Assembly: GCA_020636745.1 (NCBI GenBank)
Contig: JACJXH010000003.1
Span: 310,001 to 374,000 of the forward strand
Reading direction: 5' to 3'
DNA length: 64,000 nucleotides
From: Lentimicrobiaceae bacterium
GTDB taxonomy: Bacteria; Bacteroidota; Bacteroidia; Bacteroidales; Lentimicrobiaceae
Position 1 is the first letter of the stretch; each line of letters begins with the position of its first letter. Under the pieces are notes generated by a model. That model did no database searches and was not told where the DNA came from. It saw nothing but the letters and a program-made list of their open reading frames with translations. Shown in pieces: positions 25,616 to 35,265 of this stretch. Both the position numbers and the translations under genes were made by a program.

Positions 25616-28009
25616 CTATTCTACTCGCACAGCTCCGGCATTTGAGCGATAAAAATCAAAATATCTGACATCATCCTCAAAAATTTTCATGCGGATGGCT
25701 GTTTGCACCACACCCTTTTCCCTAATCTGGTCACCAATAATCAGCGCATACTGAACCGGATCAGATGAACCATTGACAAAAGAAAACGAAAACTGATTGA
25801 GAAATAAATCAAAAGTGCGGGTTTCATCGAAAAATTGTTGGGTTTTGGTAGCTTTCTGAGGCGTAAAGAAAATATCGATCAACAAGTTTGGCGTACCATC
25901 ATATTTTCCCCAGCGAGCATCTGATACAACAGCATATTGTACCGTATAATACTGTTCAGGATCACTTTTACGTGTTTCATATCTGATAGTCTGTTTCTGA
26001 GCCACCTCCTTTATTTTAGCCTCATAGTTTTCTTTGATAGCTGGAATGGACTCCTCTAATTTCATGATGTCAGCGGCAATATTTTGATAATTGCTTTCAT
26101 TGGCAGCTTTCTGCAGACCTTCTATCCTTTTTTCAATAGCCTCCACTTTTGACATACCTTCGTGCGCCAGGGCAATAATAGTTTGGCGATCACCATAACT
26201 GAACCATTTGTACATACATGGTGCTTGCTTCACAAAATCCCTGAATTCACCTGCTTCCTCTGGCGGATAGGTTGTTCCATCCATTTTCCATATTTTGCGC
26301 GAAAAATTCAGTTTTTCAGTTTTCAAAAGCATATCAGGATCCGTAATTTCAGAAGCTGAAATCAGGTGTTCACGAATAATTGTTGCAACAATTTCAGGAT
26401 CATTGACAAGAATATGATCACCGGCTGCTGCAAGGGCATCTTCACAGGCTTCGGCATCTTCGTTACAGCGGGCCAGATCAGCTGCTGAAATTACCTTAAG
26501 CTCATACAGCTGCTGACAATCAGGCATATAATAATACCCCGGGCTTTTTACATGAATTTTACGGCTGGCCTGAATAAGCTCTCCTCCATTCATTTGTGAG
26601 GCTGTTATCGTAACCTCGCCGGATTCATCAGGTTCAACGGCATATACTTTTGCAGTAGAATAGCCTGGTCTGTAACACGCTTCATCAGGAGTTACCGCAA
26701 TAATTTGAATGGCTTCAGAAGAAGTACCCCATAAAACCGGCACTTCGGGATAATTAGAAAGAGCATAATAAAGCACTGGTTCACCTATTTCACCAAAATC
26801 GCCGGTTTTAACTTCAGGATTGCCAGCTACAATCAATTCTCCAGGTGGGAAAAGCCGGTCAAGCATCTCTGCAGCATGGGATGATGCATCCTTCAGCCCG
26901 CCTACAACTGTGGCAACCTTATCAAAAGTTGTGACAGGGTTCGAAAAAGTTACCAGAGAGAATAAAGCATCTGTCAATTGAAGTTCCCTATAGAGGAAAG
27001 CGTCTTCGGGAACAATCCTGGTGAGCACATCAAGTGCAAGTGCCGTACATGGAACAACTGCTCCAACGGCAGATGGAAGTGTGGCTAAACAGGCAACGCC
27101 TTTCATCGCCAGCGCTGCATATCCCAAATAATCAGTTAAATCGTTCAGATCGGGAGAAACCATTACAGGATTCATGGTAAAAGGGCCACTTTTTATAGGT
27201 CCTGATTCAACACCAATCTGTTTAATGTCTGGATATTCCAGTGAAGTTGCTGCACTGCTGATAAAACGACCGAGTGTATCAAAAACGGTTAATCGGACAG
27301 TATGAGCATCCAGTTTATTGAAATTAATCGCATATCCCCCCACTTGTAAACAACGGGGGTAGCCATTCTCATGAAACAGCAATGTTACAGCTTCTGCATT
27401 TTCATCCATTCTAAAAACCATGCTTTCCACATGGTTTTTATTTTCAGAAAGGTTAAAACCCACCAGGTTCCCATTCCGGTGCAAACCCAGCAGTTCCATA
27501 TTTGCATCGTTTGTCTTAACAAGTGCAAAATCATCATATAAACCAGCTTTTCCACGTGCCGGAACCCTCTTCAGTTCATGAGCCTTTGCGGCTGCGGTAT
27601 AAGGCTGATTGCTCACCAAAGTTGAAATTCTTTCCTGAATGGGATCGAGCAGTTTAGCTGCCTGTTTTTTTGAAAATGGCAATAAATTGTCGGCCCAGCC
27701 TTTATCAGTAAGGTATTGACGTTCGGTAACTGACACAGTCAGTTTCCCTGATTTGTATTCAAATTCAAAACGTAACCGGTTTTTTACCAGTAAGGATTCA
27801 TAGCTGTAAAAGGATGTGTTGCCGGTTCCGAGCTTTTTATTGATGATTGGCCTGGGTAATTTCAATTCCTGGAAAGTCGTGTAAACTGCAGGCCATACAG
27901 CTTCAGGAGCAATATTTTCAATTTCAAATGATTTGTATTCCTGTGCCTGTATAGGTAAATAAAAAGCCAGAAATAAAGTCATCGAAACAAGGGAAAGTAC
28001 TTTTTTCAT
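25616..28009 (-). CDS. Large secreted protein of unknown function
   Basis: 797 residues from the ATG at 28009; an upstream in-frame ATG at 28039 would bury the signal peptide. The signal peptide ends near LPIQAQ. I recognise no family. Visible parts: an N-terminal alpha/beta region (about 20-140); a beta-rich middle; a hydrophobic stretch around residues 295-335 (Ala/Leu/Val rich with three Cys); a segment with paired cysteines (DACYRPG, DCQQ, RCNEDAEACED); a charged coiled coil of about 50 residues (AIEKRIEGLQ ... KIKEVAQ); and a C-terminal beta region. There is no T9SS sorting domain and no lipobox Cys, so it is periplasmic or peripherally attached. Monocistronic. Confidence 0.75.
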   Translation of the reverse strand: MKKVLSLVSMTLFLAFYLPIQAQEYKSFEIENIAPEAVWPAVYTTFQELKLPRPIINKKLGTGNTSFYSYESLLVKNRLRFEFEYKSGKLTVSVTERQYLTDKGWADNLLPFSKKQAAKLLDPIQERISTLVSNQPYTAAAKAHELKRVPARGKAGLYDDFALVKTNDANMELLGLHRNGNLVGFNLSENKNHVESMVFRMDENAEAVTLLFHENGYPRCLQVGGYAINFNKLDAHTVRLTVFDTLGRFISSAATSLEYPDIKQIGVESGPIKSGPFTMNPVMVSPDLNDLTDYLGYAALAMKGVACLATLPSAVGAVVPCTALALDVLTRIVPEDAFLYRELQLTDALFSLVTFSNPVTTFDKVATVVGGLKDASSHAAEMLDRLFPPGELIVAGNPEVKTGDFGEIGEPVLYYALSNYPEVPVLWGTSSEAIQIIAVTPDEACYRPGYSTAKVYAVEPDESGEVTITASQMNGGELIQASRKIHVKSPGYYYMPDCQQLYELKVISAADLARCNEDAEACEDALAAAGDHILVNDPEIVATIIREHLISASEITDPDMLLKTEKLNFSRKIWKMDGTTYPPEEAGEFRDFVKQAPCMYKWFSYGDRQTIIALAHEGMSKVEAIEKRIEGLQKAANESNYQNIAADIMKLEESIPAIKENYEAKIKEVAQKQTIRYETRKSDPEQYYTVQYAVVSDARWGKYDGTPNLLIDIFFTPQKATKTQQFFDETRTFDLFLNQFSFSFVNGSSDPVQYALIIGDQIREKGVVQTAIRMKIFEDDVRYFDFYRSNAGAVRVE

Positions 28010-28312
28010 CGAAACAGGATTTAAACTTTGAAAAAACATGATTTGAATTATTCATATATTTATATGTGTTATTTTTACATGTTAAAAGAGATTAACCTGC
28101 TATTTTGTTTCATTTGTCTTAGCAAATTAACCTGTTTAGCACTCTAATTGAGCGAATTTACCCAAGGCACTCCGCATCCATAATTATTTCTGCGACGTGG
28201 GTTAAAGCGCGTGGAGTTGCGCTGTTCATATGCAATAATACTTATTTTTGCGGTAAGAATCAAATGCTTTTATTTGATTATTAATAAAAATCACTGTGTA
28301 AATACTTGAAAC
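28010..28312. other. Intergenic region between divergent genes
   Basis: About 300 nt between the unknown secreted protein (minus) and the macro-domain gene (plus). It holds a TATTTTTG -7 box at 28243-28250 for the macro gene (nearest TTG 23 nt upstream) and a perfect 8-bp inverted repeat downstream of it. No reading frame in it looks coding. Confidence 0.6.
28258..28279 (+). promoter_or_regulatory. Stem-loop in the leader of the macro-domain gene
   Basis: AATCAAAT (28258-28265), a 6-nt loop and ATTTGATT (28272-28279) form a perfect 8-bp hairpin just after the candidate promoter and about 33 nt before the ATG. It could be an operator or an mRNA element. There is no T run, so it is not a terminator. 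Confidence 0.4.
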
Positions 28313-28822
28313 ATGCACCAAATAGACATTATTCAGGCAGATATTACAAATTTCAGAGGCGATGCCATCGTAAATGCAGCCAATTCAAATCTCAGGGGTG
28401 GTGGAGGTGTTGATGGTGCCATTCACAGGGCAGCAGGTCGCGAATTGCTTGAAGCCTGCCAAATGATTGGTGGCTGCCCAACCGGTGAAGCCCGGATAAC
28501 ACCTGGCTTCAAACTTCCGGCAAAATATGTCATACATACGGTTGGTCCAATATGGCGGGGCGGCCATAACAATGAAGATAATCTTCTGGCTTCCTGCTAT
28601 TTCGAAAGCCTCAAACTTGCCATTAAACACAATTGCATTTCTATTGCTTTTCCCAACATAAGCACCGGAATATATGGATTTCCGAAAAAAGCTGCCGCAA
28701 AAATTGCCATTGAAACGGTGAAAGCATTTTTGAAAGATGTTGCCCCTCCCCTGCAGGTAACATTTTGTTGCTTTGATTCTGAAAATCTTGAAATTTATAA
28801 AAATCTTTATTCAGGATGCTGA
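28313..28822 (+). CDS. Macro-domain protein (O-acetyl-ADP-ribose deacetylase-like)
   Basis: Stand-alone macrodomain of 169 residues, YmdB/MacroD-like. The ADP-ribose-binding signatures are IVNAANSNLRGGGGVDGAIHRAAG at about 20-43, YVIHTVGPIWRGG at about 75-87, and the phosphate loop FPNISTGIYGFP at about 119-130. Members remove ADP-ribose from proteins or deacetylate O-acetyl-ADP-ribose. It is a single gene with its own candidate promoter and a leader hairpin; no ADP-ribosyltransferase (DarT) gene is adjacent. Its 3' end overlaps the convergent DUF4173 gene by 16 nt. Confidence 0.93.
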   Translation: MHQIDIIQADITNFRGDAIVNAANSNLRGGGGVDGAIHRAAGRELLEACQMIGGCPTGEARITPGFKLPAKYVIHTVGPIWRGGHNNEDNLLASCYFESLKLAIKHNCISIAFPNISTGIYGFPKKAAAKIAIETVKAFLKDVAPPLQVTFCCFDSENLEIYKNLYSGC

Positions 28823-30333
28823 TACAGCGCTTTATTCCCTGAATTGAGTTCCCTGAAAGCTCTGAAATCAGCCAAATTCCATCCCTGCCATGAAAGCATC
28901 GGATACCCCTTGATAAAGTCACGGCACCTGGTATCAACCCGCTCTTTGTAATAGTCAAGCGTCATGTATTCATGGTAGAAATCAAATTTTTCGACCTGCG
29001 CTTTTTCTATTATATCCATTTGAGAAACTGACAACTGAAGCACAGGCAAGGTGCTACTGCTTAAGGTGCTCATAAATTCAGGATGAAAAAAAGCCTTATC
29101 AGCATGACGTACATTATAAGTGGCAATTACCTTGTCCCAGTTAAATAAACCAAGACCTATGAGCAATACATAGGCTGCAATTGCATTGTAATGAAGAAGA
29201 TACTGGTGGGATTTGCGTTTTTGAATTTTCAGAAAAACTGTAATTAAACCCACAATTGTGAGCAATAAAAAAGCATAAACCCCAATTCTTTTATAGGCAA
29301 GATTAAAATGCTGAATATACCAGAAATTGCGCACTCCAACTGAAACAGCCAGTAAAGCATTCTGCGCCAACCAAAGCCCAGCAAGAGATAAAATCAGTTT
29401 TCGGCCTGGAAAAAAGTTAAGGTTAGCCCTGAAGAAATATAATACAATCATGATAGAAATAAGAATGGAAACAATAAGTAACCAGGTCCCTTCATGAACA
29501 AACTGCTTCAGGTACTGTCCATTCCATTCAAAGAAAAACCAAACGTAATACACATCCAGCATATTCATAACAGCTATCAGCAAATTAAGCAGAAGTAACA
29601 TAATAACACCCGATCTGTACTCAGTTTTCAGGGCCATAAATCTGCCTGAAAACGGAGAGCGTTTTCTTAGTAAATCCATTCCTGACTTTTCGCCAAATAC
29701 GGTAAATAAAGTATTCGGCCTACCGAAGAGAAATGTAAAGGCAATCAATAAACCAGCAACAGCAAGCCAAAATGCGGCGGGAGAAACAAAACGGGCAATG
29801 TTTTCAAAAATGTCAACAATTCTTTGAAGAATATTACCGGTTAACCTGTTAAAATAAGGACTGGCCGAAGCATAAATCGCAAGAAAAACAATCAGAATTA
29901 TCAGCGGAATTATAATTGTTAAAGCAAACCTGATAAATTTTCGCCCTCCGCTAGCCTGATCTGTAACATGTTCAAACGTTTTAAGAAAGGCAAATGGACC
30001 GGTAATTACAGCATAGGCAAATGCCGGGAAGCCATTCAGCAAAAGAAGTATTCCCGGAGAAGCTATCATTCCTGCCAACAAAATCAATGAAATAATATTG
30101 ACAGCTAAAGCCATAGACGCTCCGTAAAACAAGACCATTACCGAACTAAGCAATGTGCCGGTAACAAGCAGAAGTTGTATCCTATGCATAAAATTCAACC
30201 TTCCGGCTAATAACAAGCCCCCCAAAATCATGACATTAAACAAGAGAACATTTACCCCGGCTGGCTGATGCATAAAAAGGTAAACAAAAACCAGAGCAAA
30301 GGCAAAAGGGAAAAGAAGGAGGAACTTTTTCAT
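28807..30333 (-). CDS. Polytopic membrane protein, DUF4173/DUF4153-like
   Basis: A 508-residue membrane protein with roughly 12 hydrophobic helices over the first 400 residues and a soluble C-terminal tail of about 100 residues (containing NWDKVIATYN and DYYKERVDTRCRDF). The alternation of helix pairs and the NxxNWDxxIAxYN-type segment after the last helix match the DUF4173 family. No catalytic motif is evident and the function is unknown. The start MKKFLLLFPFAF is the only good one. The 3' ends of this gene and the macro-domain gene overlap, so they are convergent. Confidence 0.7.
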   Translation of the reverse strand: MKKFLLLFPFAFALVFVYLFMHQPAGVNVLLFNVMILGGLLLAGRLNFMHRIQLLLVTGTLLSSVMVLFYGASMALAVNIISLILLAGMIASPGILLLLNGFPAFAYAVITGPFAFLKTFEHVTDQASGGRKFIRFALTIIIPLIILIVFLAIYASASPYFNRLTGNILQRIVDIFENIARFVSPAAFWLAVAGLLIAFTFLFGRPNTLFTVFGEKSGMDLLRKRSPFSGRFMALKTEYRSGVIMLLLLNLLIAVMNMLDVYYVWFFFEWNGQYLKQFVHEGTWLLIVSILISIMIVLYFFRANLNFFPGRKLILSLAGLWLAQNALLAVSVGVRNFWYIQHFNLAYKRIGVYAFLLLTIVGLITVFLKIQKRKSHQYLLHYNAIAAYVLLIGLGLFNWDKVIATYNVRHADKAFFHPEFMSTLSSSTLPVLQLSVSQMDIIEKAQVEKFDFYHEYMTLDYYKERVDTRCRDFIKGYPMLSWQGWNLADFRAFRELNSGNKALYQHPE

Positions 30334-30465
30334 AGCGGCGGGAAAGTTTACTCCTAAACGCTGACAACAGCTTAAATCGTATATCAGATTTCAAATAAAC
30401 AGCAACTGAAGCTGCGCCGCACTTTAAAGCTAAAGCAGTTTTTTAAGAATTCAGAATAACTAAAC

Positions 30466-31881
30466 TCAATAAACGGGTAATACGTAGATTGAAAAATCAT
30501 TATCAGCATAAACCTGCTCATAACTATAACGCACTTTACTCCCCTTATGCTTATCAATTATCAGAAATGAAGCGCCAAATTGTGAAATAGAGTCTACCAC
30601 AGATTCTGAAACAGATTCATTCACGGTCCAGCCTTTTCTGTGGGCAAAATAAATTAACTGCGGAGACTGACCACCATTAATTATGATGCGCTTGTCTTTA
30701 GGAATGTATCGATTGGAAAGAGATTCTAATCCTGATTTGTATTTTTCGCTTTTTTTTATGTAAAAATCCTGATTTTGATTGGCTATCCCTTCAACTGCAA
30801 TGAACACAAGTAACAATGTGGCCATTGAAGGCCTTGATTTTGAAACGGCATAAACGGCATAACCGGCAAGCAAAGAAATAACCGGAACAAACGGAATAAT
30901 GTAATAGTTATGAAGCGGGAATACAGCACCTGTTTTAATCGCAAAGAGCACAAAAACAGCAGATACCAGAATAAATCCAAGCTTATAAATCAAGCTCTCG
31001 GCTTTGAAAAACAAGTAGAGGCCAACAAGCGAGCAGCCAAACCCCACATAAGAATTCAGGGCACTGAAATAGAATTTCTCCAGAAAACGGCCAAATAAAG
31101 GCAAAATTTCTCTTATGCCTTCAGCCAAATCCTTAGGAAAATACAGGCGATATTGAAAAGCGTCAACCAAATACGGGACCCAGAAAAAATACCAAACAAA
31201 TGAAATGGCTATGGCCATTGCAATTGCAGAAAAAACATATGCCTTACGGATTATTCCATGTTTCTTATCTAATAATAGCACCCCTGTAACACTTAACAAA
31301 CTGAGAGCCGGAATTTTACACAATAGCCCCAGGGTTGTAAAAATAAAAAGGAAAAACAAATGAAACCACTTGCCCTTTTCGAGAAATAAAATGCAAAACC
31401 AAAGCCCGATTAACAAGAGTGAAATGCTGAATGTATCAGGCATAATTTTGCGTGAAAACGAGAACCAGATGGAAGACATAAAAATGATAGTGGCATAAAA
31501 GGCCACTTTCTCCTGAAACAACTTCTTTACTATCAAAAAAAATGCAAACGTGCCCAAACTGGAAACTATCAGATTAATCAATCGTCCGTACCAGTGTGTA
31601 TATCCCAGAACCGATGAGACCAAATAAATCAGGTAATTAAGCAACGGGAATTCAGTACCTATGATTCCGGTTTTTTCGCCGGCCATATCAATACGGGGAT
31701 ATAGAATACGGGCATCAACTTCCAGAAAATTGCGGGCAACCATATTTGTAAGCGATTGCCTCCAGTTATGTCCGATTTCAAGAGGTGGATTGGTAATTCC
31801 TATCATTCTTATTACAAAGAAGAATAAAATCCAGAAACGAATATCAGATATTAACCTCTTAATCAATACTTTAGCAGACAT
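30466..31881 (-). CDS. GT39-like (ArnT/PMT family) membrane glycosyltransferase
   Basis: GT-C glycosyltransferase of about 471 residues. An upstream in-frame ATG at 31947 is less likely because the ATG at 31881 puts the first helix close to the N-terminus. About 11 transmembrane helices are visible. The first periplasmic loop has the PPLEIGHNWRQ motif typical of Bacteroidota GT39 proteins (acidic residue plus HxWRQ). The C-terminal about 100 residues are soluble. It uses a polyprenyl-phosphate sugar, such as the product of a GT2 like that at 5294, to glycosylate lipid or protein outside the inner membrane; the acceptor is unknown. Confidence 0.75.
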   Translation of the reverse strand: MSAKVLIKRLISDIRFWILFFFVIRMIGITNPPLEIGHNWRQSLTNMVARNFLEVDARILYPRIDMAGEKTGIIGTEFPLLNYLIYLVSSVLGYTHWYGRLINLIVSSLGTFAFFLIVKKLFQEKVAFYATIIFMSSIWFSFSRKIMPDTFSISLLLIGLWFCILFLEKGKWFHLFFLFIFTTLGLLCKIPALSLLSVTGVLLLDKKHGIIRKAYVFSAIAMAIAISFVWYFFWVPYLVDAFQYRLYFPKDLAEGIREILPLFGRFLEKFYFSALNSYVGFGCSLVGLYLFFKAESLIYKLGFILVSAVFVLFAIKTGAVFPLHNYYIIPFVPVISLLAGYAVYAVSKSRPSMATLLLVFIAVEGIANQNQDFYIKKSEKYKSGLESLSNRYIPKDKRIIINGGQSPQLIYFAHRKGWTVNESVSESVVDSISQFGASFLIIDKHKGSKVRYSYEQVYADNDFSIYVLPVY

Positions 31882-32006
31882 ATAAGTACAAACTACCTGA
31901 CAATAAACAACAATTGGTTTAATATTTCTCCCAAACAATTGTTGCAAAAATAAAGCAATCCTTTATTGGATTGCTTTATCTGTCTGAAATTAATAATAAT
32001 CAGTGG

Positions 32007-32079
32007 AGCGGAAAACGGGATTCGAACCCGCGACCCTCAGCTTGGGAAGCTGATGCTCTACCAACTGAGCTACTTCCGC
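32007..32079 (-). tRNA. tRNA-Gly (anticodon CCC)
   Basis: Cloverleaf of 73 nt on the minus strand. The acceptor GCGGAAG pairs with TTTCCGC; D arm GCTC/GAGC; anticodon stem TCAGC/GCTGA with loop TTCCCAA (anticodon CCC); T arm GCGGG-TTCGAAT-CCCGT (one G-T pair). CCA is not encoded. Confidence 0.94.
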
Positions 32080-32135
32080 ATTTTGAAAGGACAAAAGTAT
32101 AAAAACTTTAGGAATTCATATCAATCGGACCGAAT

Positions 32136-32164
32136 AATTCAAATGAGTATTTTCAATTTGAATT
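32136..32164. repeat. Inverted repeat upstream of the sugar MFS gene
   Basis: AATTCAAAT (32136-32144) and ATTTGAATT (32156-32164) are perfect inverted repeats separated by 11 nt, about 100 nt before the transporter ATG. It is a possible operator for the maltodextrin genes or a weak hairpin; there is no T run. Confidence 0.4.
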
Positions 32165-32265
32165 CCGCTTGCAATAAAGATATATTCATCATAAAGCCGA
32201 TGATTAATACAACACATCAAAAAGTTTTTCCGTAATTTTAACGCTCATTTTACAAAGCCTAAGTT

Positions 32266-33774
32266 ATGACAAAGAAACCTCATCTGAGTTTCTGGCAAAT
32301 CTGGAACATGAGTTTTGGATTTTTGGGTATCCAGTTTGGATTTGCCCTGCAAAATGCCAATGTTAGCCGAATTTTTGAAACACTCGGCGCAAAAGTTGAT
32401 GAAATACCCATTTTATGGATTGCAGCGCCCGTTACCGGCCTGATTATGCAGCCCATAATCGGCCATATGAGCGACAATACCTGGAACCGGTTTGGCAGGC
32501 GTCGCCCCTATTTCCTTACTGGCGCTATTCTCGCTTCACTTGCACTTATTGTAATGCCTAATTCACCAGCCCTTTGGATTGCTGCAGGAATGCTCTGGAT
32601 AATGGATGCTTCTATTAACATTTCCATGGAACCTTTCCGCGCTTTCGTTGGCGATATGCTGCCGTCAGAACAACGCACAAAAGGATTTGCCATGCAAAGT
32701 TTCTTTATAGGAACAGGCGCTGTTGTTGCTTCGGCACTCCCTTATATCATGACCAATTGGTTTGGCATTGCCAATACAGCCCCTGAGGGAATAATTCCTC
32801 CGTCTGTTCAGTACTCATTTTACCTTGGTGCTGCAGCATTTTTCGGTGCTGTACTATGGACAGTCATCCGCACCAAAGAGTATTCACCCGAAGAATTGCG
32901 GGCTCATGCCGAAGCTGAAGGACAAATTGTACACGAAACACATGAAGAGGAAATTGAGAATCCTCAAAAGGTGAGTAAGGTATTTTTAACGCGTAGTGTT
33001 ATCTGGATTGCGATTGGATTAATACTCTCCTATTTGATTTTTTACTTTCAACTACATCAGGAGCTTTACATATTTTCGGCAGGTATTGCCGTTTATGGTC
33101 TGATGATGCTAATTTCCGGCACACTCATCAAAAACGGGCATACAAAAAACGGAATTGCAGTCGTTATGCACGACCTGTACAAAATGCCCAAAACTATGTC
33201 GCAACTGGCGGTGGTTCAATTTTTCTCATGGTTTGCACTGTTTGCCATGTGGATATATACGACCGCAGCAGTTACCAAACATATCTATGGTACAAGTGAT
33301 ACAACTTCAGCCCTGTTTAATGAAGGGGCCGACTGGGTTGGAATCTGTTTTGCAGTTTACAATGGAATAGCTGCTTTGGTAGCATTTCTTCTCCCTGTCA
33401 TTGCCAAAAAAACTTCCAGAAAGTTTACACATATGATTTCATTAATTGGAGGAGGACTTGGCCTTATTTCCATCTATTTTATCAAAGATCCCAACTTATT
33501 GCTTCTTTCAATGACAGGAGTCGGACTGGCATGGGCCAGCATCCTTTCAATGCCTTATGCCATTCTTGCAGGAGCTCTGCCTTCACATAAAATGGGTACC
33601 TATATGGGAATCTTCAACTTTTTCATCGTTATCCCGCAAATTCTGGCAGCCAGTATCCTGGGCTTTTTCACACGCGATCTTTTTGGAGGCGAAGCCATAT
33701 ATGCGCTGGTACTTGGAGGAGTATCCATGTTTATTGCTGCAGCAACTGTCATGTTTGTGACTGACGAGCATTAA
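32266..33774 (+). CDS. Sugar MFS transporter (SLC45/GPH-like, maltose-type)
   Basis: A 502-residue carrier with 12 predicted helices. The loop 2-3 signature GHMSDNTWNRFGRRRPY is that of SLC45/GPH-type sugar permeases found in Bacteroidota maltose and maltodextrin loci. It also has FGFLGIQFGFALQNANVS in helix 1, which is diagnostic of this subgroup. It should import maltose or short maltodextrins by cation symport across the inner membrane. It is 3 nt upstream of malQ, so they are co-transcribed. No SusC/SusD or regulator lies in the window. Confidence 0.87.
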   Translation: MTKKPHLSFWQIWNMSFGFLGIQFGFALQNANVSRIFETLGAKVDEIPILWIAAPVTGLIMQPIIGHMSDNTWNRFGRRRPYFLTGAILASLALIVMPNSPALWIAAGMLWIMDASINISMEPFRAFVGDMLPSEQRTKGFAMQSFFIGTGAVVASALPYIMTNWFGIANTAPEGIIPPSVQYSFYLGAAAFFGAVLWTVIRTKEYSPEELRAHAEAEGQIVHETHEEEIENPQKVSKVFLTRSVIWIAIGLILSYLIFYFQLHQELYIFSAGIAVYGLMMLISGTLIKNGHTKNGIAVVMHDLYKMPKTMSQLAVVQFFSWFALFAMWIYTTAAVTKHIYGTSDTTSALFNEGADWVGICFAVYNGIAALVAFLLPVIAKKTSRKFTHMISLIGGGLGLISIYFIKDPNLLLLSMTGVGLAWASILSMPYAILAGALPSHKMGTYMGIFNFFIVIPQILAASILGFFTRDLFGGEAIYALVLGGVSMFIAAATVMFVTDEH

Positions 33775-33777
33775 TTC

Positions 33778-35265
33778 ATGAAGGTTACCCGTTCCAGTGG
33801 CATTTTGCTGCACCCAACCTCCTTGCCGGGAAAATATGGCATTGGATGCTTCGGCTCTGAAGCTTTTGCTTTTGTTGATTTCCTTTGCGAAGCCAGGCAA
33901 AAACTGTGGCAGATTTTGCCATTGGGCCCAACAGGGCCAGGCGATTCTCCGTATCAAAGTTTCTCGGCATTTGCACTAAACCCATTGCTGATTGATATTC
34001 AATCTTTTGCCGACAAAAAATATCTTACAGAACAAAACATTAAGGAGGCAAAAACTGAGAATACCGGCAAGGTAGATTATGCCTTTGTCAACGATGCGCG
34101 CAGAATGCTTTTCAGAAAAGCATTTGACACATTTCAACATAAAGCTTCTCTCAAGGACAAAACTTCCTTTGAAATCTTTTGCAACAGCAATAAATTCTGG
34201 CTTGAAAACTACGCTCTTTTCATGGCCATTAAAGACTATTTCGGAGGTATTGCCTGGCATCAATGGCCTGATGCCATCAAAAAACGCAATAGCACTTCAA
34301 TGCGCTTTTTCCGGAAATTACTTTCAAATGACATTAAATACCATTGCTTTCTGCAATATTCAGCCTATGGGCAATGGATGGATTTAAAGGAATATGCCAA
34401 CAGGAAAAGCATTAAAATCATTGGCGATATCCCCTTGTATATCTCATTTGACAGTGCTGATGCCTGGTCAAATCCCGACTTGTTTCTTTTAGATAAAAAA
34501 ATGCACCCAGTTAAAGTAGCAGGAGTTCCACCTGATTTCTTTAGCGAAACAGGCCAATTATGGGGAAATCCGGTGTACAACTGGGAGTATCAGCAAAAAA
34601 CAGGCTTCAGGTGGTGGATTCAACGAATGAATTATAATCTTCATTTGGCCGATATTGTGAGAATTGACCATTTCAGGGGATTGGCCGCTTACTGGGCCAT
34701 TCCTTTTGGAGCAAAAGATGCCATAAACGGGGAATGGCTCCCTGCCCCGGGCGAAGCACTGTTCAAAGCATTAATCAAAAAAACTGGCTCATTGCCAGTA
34801 ATTGCTGAAGATTTGGGTGTAATTACGCCCGACGTGGATGAACTGCGCATTAAATTCGGATTTCCAGGCATGAAAATACTACAGTTCGGATTTGACAATT
34901 CAGAGGCCAATCCGTATTTACCTCATTTATTTTCGGCCAACTCAGCTGTATACACCGGCACCCATGACAACGACACTGTAATTGGATGGTACCATCAGAT
35001 GAATGAAACCGACAAGCAAAAATTTCTGGATTACACCAGCTGTAATGGAATGGAGGTGAACTGGAAAATGATTCAGCTGGCGATGGCTTCTGTTTCAGAT
35101 TATGCTATTGTGCCTTTACAGGATATTCTTGGCCTGGACAGTGAAGCCCGGACAAACATACCGGGTACACCACACGGTAATTGGCAATGGAGATTCAGGG
35201 AAGCTGATTTACAGACTGCACACGCTAACCGGTTAAGTTTATTCTGCAAACTTTACAACAGGTAG
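33778..35265 (+). CDS. malQ: 4-alpha-glucanotransferase (amylomaltase)
   Basis: GH77 enzyme of 495 residues, the short bacterial form without an N-terminal extension. The opening GILLHPTSLPGKYGIGCFG and DSPYQSFSAFALNPLLID are family hallmarks. The catalytic residues are Asp297 (RIDHFRGL, nucleophile), Glu344 (VIAEDLGV, acid/base) and Asp397 (GTHDNDT). It transfers glucan units between imported maltodextrins in the cytoplasm. It is coupled to the MFS gene and abuts the convergent GH13 gene with no intergenic base. Confidence 0.95.
   Translation: MKVTRSSGILLHPTSLPGKYGIGCFGSEAFAFVDFLCEARQKLWQILPLGPTGPGDSPYQSFSAFALNPLLIDIQSFADKKYLTEQNIKEAKTENTGKVDYAFVNDARRMLFRKAFDTFQHKASLKDKTSFEIFCNSNKFWLENYALFMAIKDYFGGIAWHQWPDAIKKRNSTSMRFFRKLLSNDIKYHCFLQYSAYGQWMDLKEYANRKSIKIIGDIPLYISFDSADAWSNPDLFLLDKKMHPVKVAGVPPDFFSETGQLWGNPVYNWEYQQKTGFRWWIQRMNYNLHLADIVRIDHFRGLAAYWAIPFGAKDAINGEWLPAPGEALFKALIKKTGSLPVIAEDLGVITPDVDELRIKFGFPGMKILQFGFDNSEANPYLPHLFSANSAVYTGTHDNDTVIGWYHQMNETDKQKFLDYTSCNGMEVNWKMIQLAMASVSDYAIVPLQDILGLDSEARTNIPGTPHGNWQWRFREADLQTAHANRLSLFCKLYNR

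Noticed and set aside
28313..28822. DarTG-type toxin-antitoxin system
   Set aside because: The macrodomain is present, but no ADP-ribosyltransferase lies on either side; neighbours are a secreted protein and a DUF4173 membrane protein.
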